From contig QHXL01000141.1 in NCBI GenBank assembly GCA_003222935.1, positions 1 through 8,664 of the forward strand: a stretch of 8,664 bases of DNA, given 5' to 3'. Origin of the DNA: Acidobacteriota bacterium. Its GTDB lineage: Bacteria > Acidobacteriota > Blastocatellia > Pyrinomonadales > Pyrinomonadaceae. The translations under genes and the position numbers were made by a program. This document shows, one piece after another, positions 6,713 through 8,664 of the stretch; the first letter of the stretch is position 1, and each line of letters starts with the position of its first letter. The notes below the pieces were generated by a model that did not search any database, had not been told where the DNA came from, and was given only the letters and a program-made list of their open reading frames with translations.

Positions 6713-6952
6713 TGCTGTTCCTTTCTTAATTTGTTCTTGTTCAATATTCCATTCATGAAACAGAACATGTTGTGACCTTTCATTAAGTAGTGGTTGAGAA
6801 TGGAAGAACATCACCAGACGGAAGTTGAAGTTGTTGACTGTGGCGGTCTCAGCAACGAGGGTTGTAGTAACTTCGAATTCAGGTATGTAAAGTTTCATCG
6901 GGCGGAGAGCCGCCCGATGAATTGAGTTGCGAGACGCACCTGTGCGGAAATC
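6713..6952 (-). other. Spacer between peptides 2 and 1 with upstream block and open frame
   Basis: This spacer holds the hairpin after peptide 2 (6894-6921) and, about 90 nt ahead of peptide 1, the block AATGGAAGAACATCAC (6799-6814 as read on plus), which matches 15 of 16 bases of the sequence upstream of peptide 2 at 7209-7224. The minus frame of peptide 1 is open through the whole spacer, but no ribosome binding site supports translation from ATG 6898. Small palindromes TTCATGAA (6752-6759) and AACATGTT (6764-6771) are present; their role is unknown. Confidence 0.5.
6894..6921 (-). terminator. Hairpin after peptide 2
   Basis: Arms 6894-6905 and 6910-6921 form a perfect 12-bp stem (core CGGGCGG/CCGCCCG) with a 4-nt loop. 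It lies about 32 nt beyond the peptide 2 stop. There is no long T-run on the minus side (AAACTTTAC follows), so it may be a partial terminator or 3'-end stabiliser. Confidence 0.6.
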
Positions 6953-7117
6953 TTAGCGCCGCCATCCAACCGTTTGCGGTATTTCCTCGCCGGCGAGTAC
7001 ACCACCCTTTACCTTCTCAGCTTCCTGGTCTTTCAACTCCTTCTCCTGTTGTGGGAGATCATGGACCTGTATCCGGGTCAGCTCGGTTTCGTTGTTCTGC
7101 TGTTTTGAATTGCTCAT
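6953..7117 (-). CDS. Double-glycine leader peptide 2 (precursor paralogue)
   Basis: This 54-residue peptide falls below common ORF-length cut-offs. It starts MSNSKQQNNETELTRIQV and its leader ends LPQQEKELKDQEAEKVKGG (21-39), with V at -4, A at -7 and L at -12, matching the C39 recognition register. The predicted core is 15 residues, VLAGEEIPQTVGWRR. Compared with the three paralogues it lacks the GGxxGG insert after the leader, so its core begins directly at the Val-Leu that the others have after a second Gly-Gly. ATG at 7117 has AAAGGA 6 nt upstream. It is the first gene of the minus arm, followed by a hairpin, then peptide 1 and the exporter. The Trp and basic C-terminus could interact with membranes, but no activity is shown. 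Confidence 0.82.
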   Translation of the reverse strand: MSNSKQQNNETELTRIQVHDLPQQEKELKDQEAEKVKGGVLAGEEIPQTVGWRR

Positions 7118-7212
7118 TGTTTTTCCTTTCCTTAACTCTTGTTTATGTTTTGTGGCTAGAACTTTCGTCTTTCAAGTAAAGCCACCTTCCAACACTTTAG
7201 TGAGCACAAATG

Positions 7213-7341
7213 GAAAAACATCACACGAACTGATGTCCGATATGCTTCAGCTTGTCGCAACTTGATTTAGCGCCGTCAAAGCTGAAATTGGAATCACGAC
7301 AAGCTGAAGCATCTCGGACATCAAGTCGTGTGATGTTTTTC
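7213..7341. repeat. 45-nt near-perfect inverted repeat in the divergent promoter region
   Basis: Arms 7213-7257 and 7297-7341 are inverted copies matching at 42 of 45 positions, with a 39-nt spacer. The outer ends read GAAAAACATCACACGA and the inner ends GCTTCAGCTTGTCG. Each arm is the distal upstream region of the peptide gene it faces, so the repeat is best read as two copies of one upstream element placed head to head. Confidence 0.85.
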
Positions 7342-7368
7342 GGTGTGTTGCCACTAACGGTGTAAGGA

Positions 7369-7397
7369 TTGACAAACCTTAGACCAGGCACTTGAAG
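7369..7397 (+). promoter_or_regulatory. Candidate promoter of peptides 3 and 4
   Basis: TTGACA at 7369-7374 is a perfect -35 box. At 17 nt spacing the -10 position (7392-7397) reads TTGAAG, only 3 of 6 matching TATAAT. The location is right, but the -10 is weak. Confidence 0.3.
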
Positions 7398-7483
7398 CAG
7401 AAAGGAAAATGTCTCCAGTGATACAGGCTTTGCGTCGCTTGCTTCGACGGAAGTCAAACAATCAAAAAGGAAGGCACACTTCG

Positions 7484-7666
7484 ATGAGTAAACAGACCCA
7501 ACAGAAATCGTCAACCGAAATTACTCGCATACGAGTAGGAAAGCTGGCGGAGCAGGATAAAGAGTTGAATAACACTGACGCTGAAATCATTAGGGGCGGC
7601 GGTGGAGCATCCGGTGGAGTCATTGGCGATAAAAGCGATCAAATTATTCGCAGGCCCGCGCAATAA
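7484..7666 (+). CDS. Double-glycine leader peptide 3 (precursor paralogue)
   Basis: This is a 60-residue peptide starting MSKQTQQKSSTEITRIRVGK. Its leader ends AEQDKELNNTDAEIIRGG (22-39), with I at -4, A at -7 and L at -12 from the double glycine. The predicted core is 21 residues, GGASGGVIGDKSDQIIRRPAQ in outline: glycine-rich start, then a charged, partly hydrophobic tail. ATG at 7484 is preferred since AAGGAAGG (7467-7474) lies 9 nt upstream and the same start context is duplicated at peptide 4. An in-frame ATG at 7409 would add 25 arginine-rich residues, but its AAAGGA is only 2-3 nt away. It heads the plus arm, divergent from peptides 1-2. It is probably processed by the C39 exporter of the opposite arm, as no other transporter is visible. 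Confidence 0.84.
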   Translation: MSKQTQQKSSTEITRIRVGKLAEQDKELNNTDAEIIRGGGGASGGVIGDKSDQIIRRPAQ

Positions 7667-7733
7667 CTCGAGACAGATTTGCGTTGCTCGGTTCGACGAA
7701 AGTCAAAAACCATAAAGGAAAGGTAAAACTGAG

Positions 7734-7913
7734 ATGAGGAAACAGAAAGATCAGAAATCCAACGAAGCTGCTCGCGTCAAGGTAGGAAACCTGGCGCAAC
7801 AAGACAAGCAGTTGAAAAACACTGAGGCCGAAAACATCAGGGGAGGCGGTGGCGCACCCGGTGGCGTCCTCGGCGACCGAGACGATCACAACAACCACAA
7901 GCCAGGACAATAA
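7734..7913 (+). CDS. Double-glycine leader peptide 4 (precursor paralogue)
   Basis: This is a 59-residue peptide starting MRKQKDQKSNEAARVKVGNL. Its leader ends AQQDKQLKNTEAENIRGG (21-38), with I at -4, A at -7 and L at -12. The predicted core is 21 residues: a GGAPGGVLGD start, then the hydrophilic DRDDHNNHKPGQ with two histidines and three aspartates that could in principle bind metal. The first half is closely similar to peptide 3 in both protein and DNA, while the last 15 residues diverge strongly, a pattern of conserved leader and variable core. AAAGGAAAGG (7714-7723) lies 10 nt before the start. It is 67 nt downstream of peptide 3 and is followed by a hairpin and the prolyl isomerase gene. 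Confidence 0.84.
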   Translation: MRKQKDQKSNEAARVKVGNLAQQDKQLKNTEAENIRGGGGAPGGVLGDRDDHNNHKPGQ

Positions 7914-8116
7914 CTCACTCCTTTTCGTCAACGAGTCAGTATCACAACGCAGTAGCGAGGTGGTACTGACTCCCGCCCAGTTTCGGAAGAATCTCATCGA
8001 ATTTCCAGGACGCAGAACACTCCGAGCCTGCGCTGAGTTTTTCAACGTTTCGACAAATTCCAAATCATAGGTGACGTTTTCCAGTCACAGGCCACTATCA
8101 AGTGGAGGCGGGTCGC
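7914..8116 (+). other. Spacer between peptide 4 and the isomerase gene
   Basis: This gap of 203 nt contains the hairpin at 7933-7972. A plus-strand frame stays open from inside peptide 4 to 8070, but it has no own start with a ribosome binding site and resembles nothing known. No promoter is evident before the isomerase, so read-through from the peptide genes is likely. Confidence 0.45.
7933..7972 (+). terminator. Hairpin after peptide 4 (attenuator candidate)
   Basis: Arms 7933-7945 (GAGTCAGTATCAC) and 7960-7972 (GTGGTACTGACTC) pair over 13 positions with one G-U wobble (7942/7963) around a 14-nt loop. It starts 20 nt after the peptide 4 stop. No T-run follows, so partial termination or transcript stabilisation is more likely than full termination. 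Confidence 0.5.
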
Positions 8117-8664
8117 ATGATCGCCGGAACCGTTATGGGAAGCTCGCACAATTTCATCGCAATTGAAATCAACAAGCAGAGCGTGAGCTTGCAGCAGTTA
8201 TTACGATTCGCGAAATGGAGTAGCGAGTCACGCTTCATTAGGAATGCTGTCGATACCGTGCTCATTCGTCAGGCGGCGCTTGAGGCCACTATTGAAGTAA
8301 CTGATGAAGAGGTTCAGCAGGGCGCTGATAGTTTTCGCGCAAAGCGTGACCTGTACGACGAAAAGAGAACTAATCGCTGGTTGGCCAGGCACTTTCTTTC
8401 CCAGGCAGAGTGGGAAGCTACGCTCGAGGACGAAATCATGCGCTTAAAACTTCGAGACTTTTTGACTGCCGGTCGCGTTGAAAGATATTTCGCTGAACAT
8501 AGTCTCTCGTTTGATACCGCAACGATCTCGCGAATTGTCGTGAAGGATGAAAATGTTGCTAAAGAACTGCGCGCACAGATTGTGGAAGACGACGCAGATT
8601 TCTACGCCCTCGCGCGCAAGTATTCGATTGATTTGTTGACTCGACCCGCCGGTGGTTATTCAGG
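8117..8664 (+). CDS. PpiC/SurA-like peptidylprolyl isomerase, 5' part
   Basis: The visible 182 codons run off the right edge. Residues about 10-130 form an all-helical SurA/PrsA-like N-terminal domain (VSLQQLLRFAKW; QAALEATIEVTDEEVQQGAD; FLSQAEWEATLEDEIMRLKL). From about 135 a parvulin domain begins: ISRIVVKDENVAKELRAQI, then DFYALARKYSIDLLTRPAGG, the typical segment before the catalytic core. There is no signal peptide or membrane segment, so it should act in the cytoplasm, unlike SurA. The ATG at 8117 has GGAGG (8104-8108) 8 nt upstream. Parvulin-type genes of this kind are known beside C39-ABC exporters and HlyD in other bacteria, which suggests a chaperone or isomerase for the precursor peptides before export; this role is inferred from context. 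Whether the active-site residues are intact cannot be seen. Confidence 0.85.
   Translation, partial: MIAGTVMGSSHNFIAIEINKQSVSLQQLLRFAKWSSESRFIRNAVDTVLIRQAALEATIEVTDEEVQQGADSFRAKRDLYDEKRTNRWLARHFLSQAEWEATLEDEIMRLKLRDFLTAGRVERYFAEHSLSFDTATISRIVVKDENVAKELRAQIVEDDADFYALARKYSIDLLTRPAGGYS

Larger units (their letters stand above)
7118..7483. promoter_or_regulatory. Divergent regulatory region between peptides 2 and 3
   Basis: This gap of 366 nt should hold the promoters of both arms. It contains the large inverted repeat at 7213-7341, then on the peptide 2 side the half-palindrome CACT-AA-AGTG (minus strand) and a TTGAAA, and on the peptide 3 side CACTAACGGTG followed by a consensus TTGACA. No protein gene is supported here, though short open frames cross it. 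Confidence 0.6.
7429..7913 (+). repeat. Tandem duplication of a leader-plus-peptide unit (about 250 bp)
   Basis: The unit 7429-7677 (55-nt leader and peptide 3) is repeated at 7678-7913 (56-nt leader and peptide 4). Shared leader stretches include TTTGCGT, TTCGACG, AAGTCAAA and AAAGGAA, followed by ATGAG-AAACAGA. The start codons are 250 nt apart. The conservation of non-coding leader together with coding sequence shows duplication of the whole unit. Confidence 0.75.

Noticed and set aside
6713..6898. Peptide 1 as a 120-residue protein starting at ATG 6898
   Set aside because: The ATG overlaps the arm of a hairpin, has no ribosome binding site, and paralogues start at the position equivalent to 6712.
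7213..7341. Inverted repeat as an insertion sequence, MITE or invertible switch
   Set aside because: No transposase, no target-site duplication and only 39 nt between arms; similarity outside the arms and at peptide 1 fits duplicated upstream regions better.
7221..7514. 97-codon minus-strand open frame across the divergent region
   Set aside because: It is antisense to peptide 3's start and runs through the inverted repeat; there is no support for translation.
7429..7913. CRISPR-like or short tandem repeat array
   Set aside because: There are only two units of about 250 bp, each containing a coding peptide gene; it is a gene duplication.
7849..8070. 73-codon plus-strand open frame overlapping the end of peptide 4
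   Set aside because: The start lies inside peptide 4 in another frame; no ribosome binding site and no recognisable pattern beyond the peptide gene.

Overview
The window looks like chromosomal sequence from a soil-type Acidobacteriota, possibly the Blastocatellia/Pyrinomonadales side. This is inferred from the acidobacterial style of the pilin-like C-terminus at the left edge, mid-range GC content, palindromic intergenic repeats, and an exporter that carries two cyclic-nucleotide-binding domains ahead of its peptidase. Nothing in the window fixes the taxonomy.

Left part (1-2475, genes on +): a truncated type IV pilin-like protein ends in a strong hairpin terminator. A compact likely operon follows: a stand-alone UBP-type zinc-finger protein, a VOC/glyoxalase-fold protein and a class I SAM-dependent methyltransferase, separated by 16 and 27 nt. 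A palindromic repeat fills the convergent gap after the methyltransferase.

Right part (2476-8664): a peptide export locus with two divergent arms. The minus arm reads peptide 2, peptide 1, a 1000-residue exporter (two cNMP-binding domains, C39 double-glycine peptidase, ABC transmembrane domain, ATPase), then an HlyD-type adaptor. The plus arm reads peptide 3, peptide 4, then a PpiC/SurA-like prolyl isomerase without a signal peptide that runs off the window. The four small peptides (54-60 aa) are paralogues with a conserved leader ending in (K/R)GG and short, glycine-rich, variable C-termini. Two were missed by a simple ORF length cut-off (peptides 2 and 4). The C39 domain is expected to cleave the leaders at the double glycine while the ABC/HlyD complex exports the cores.

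The divergent gap holds a 45-nt inverted repeat (42/45 matching) formed by near-identical upstream regions of peptides 2 and 3; a shorter form of the same block lies upstream of peptide 1. The most striking oddity is in the exporter: its ATPase domain lacks a clean eight-residue block that should contain the H-loop (switch) histidine, while every other nucleotide-binding motif is intact. It is either an in-frame 24-nt deletion that probably cripples the pump, a natural variant, or an assembly error.
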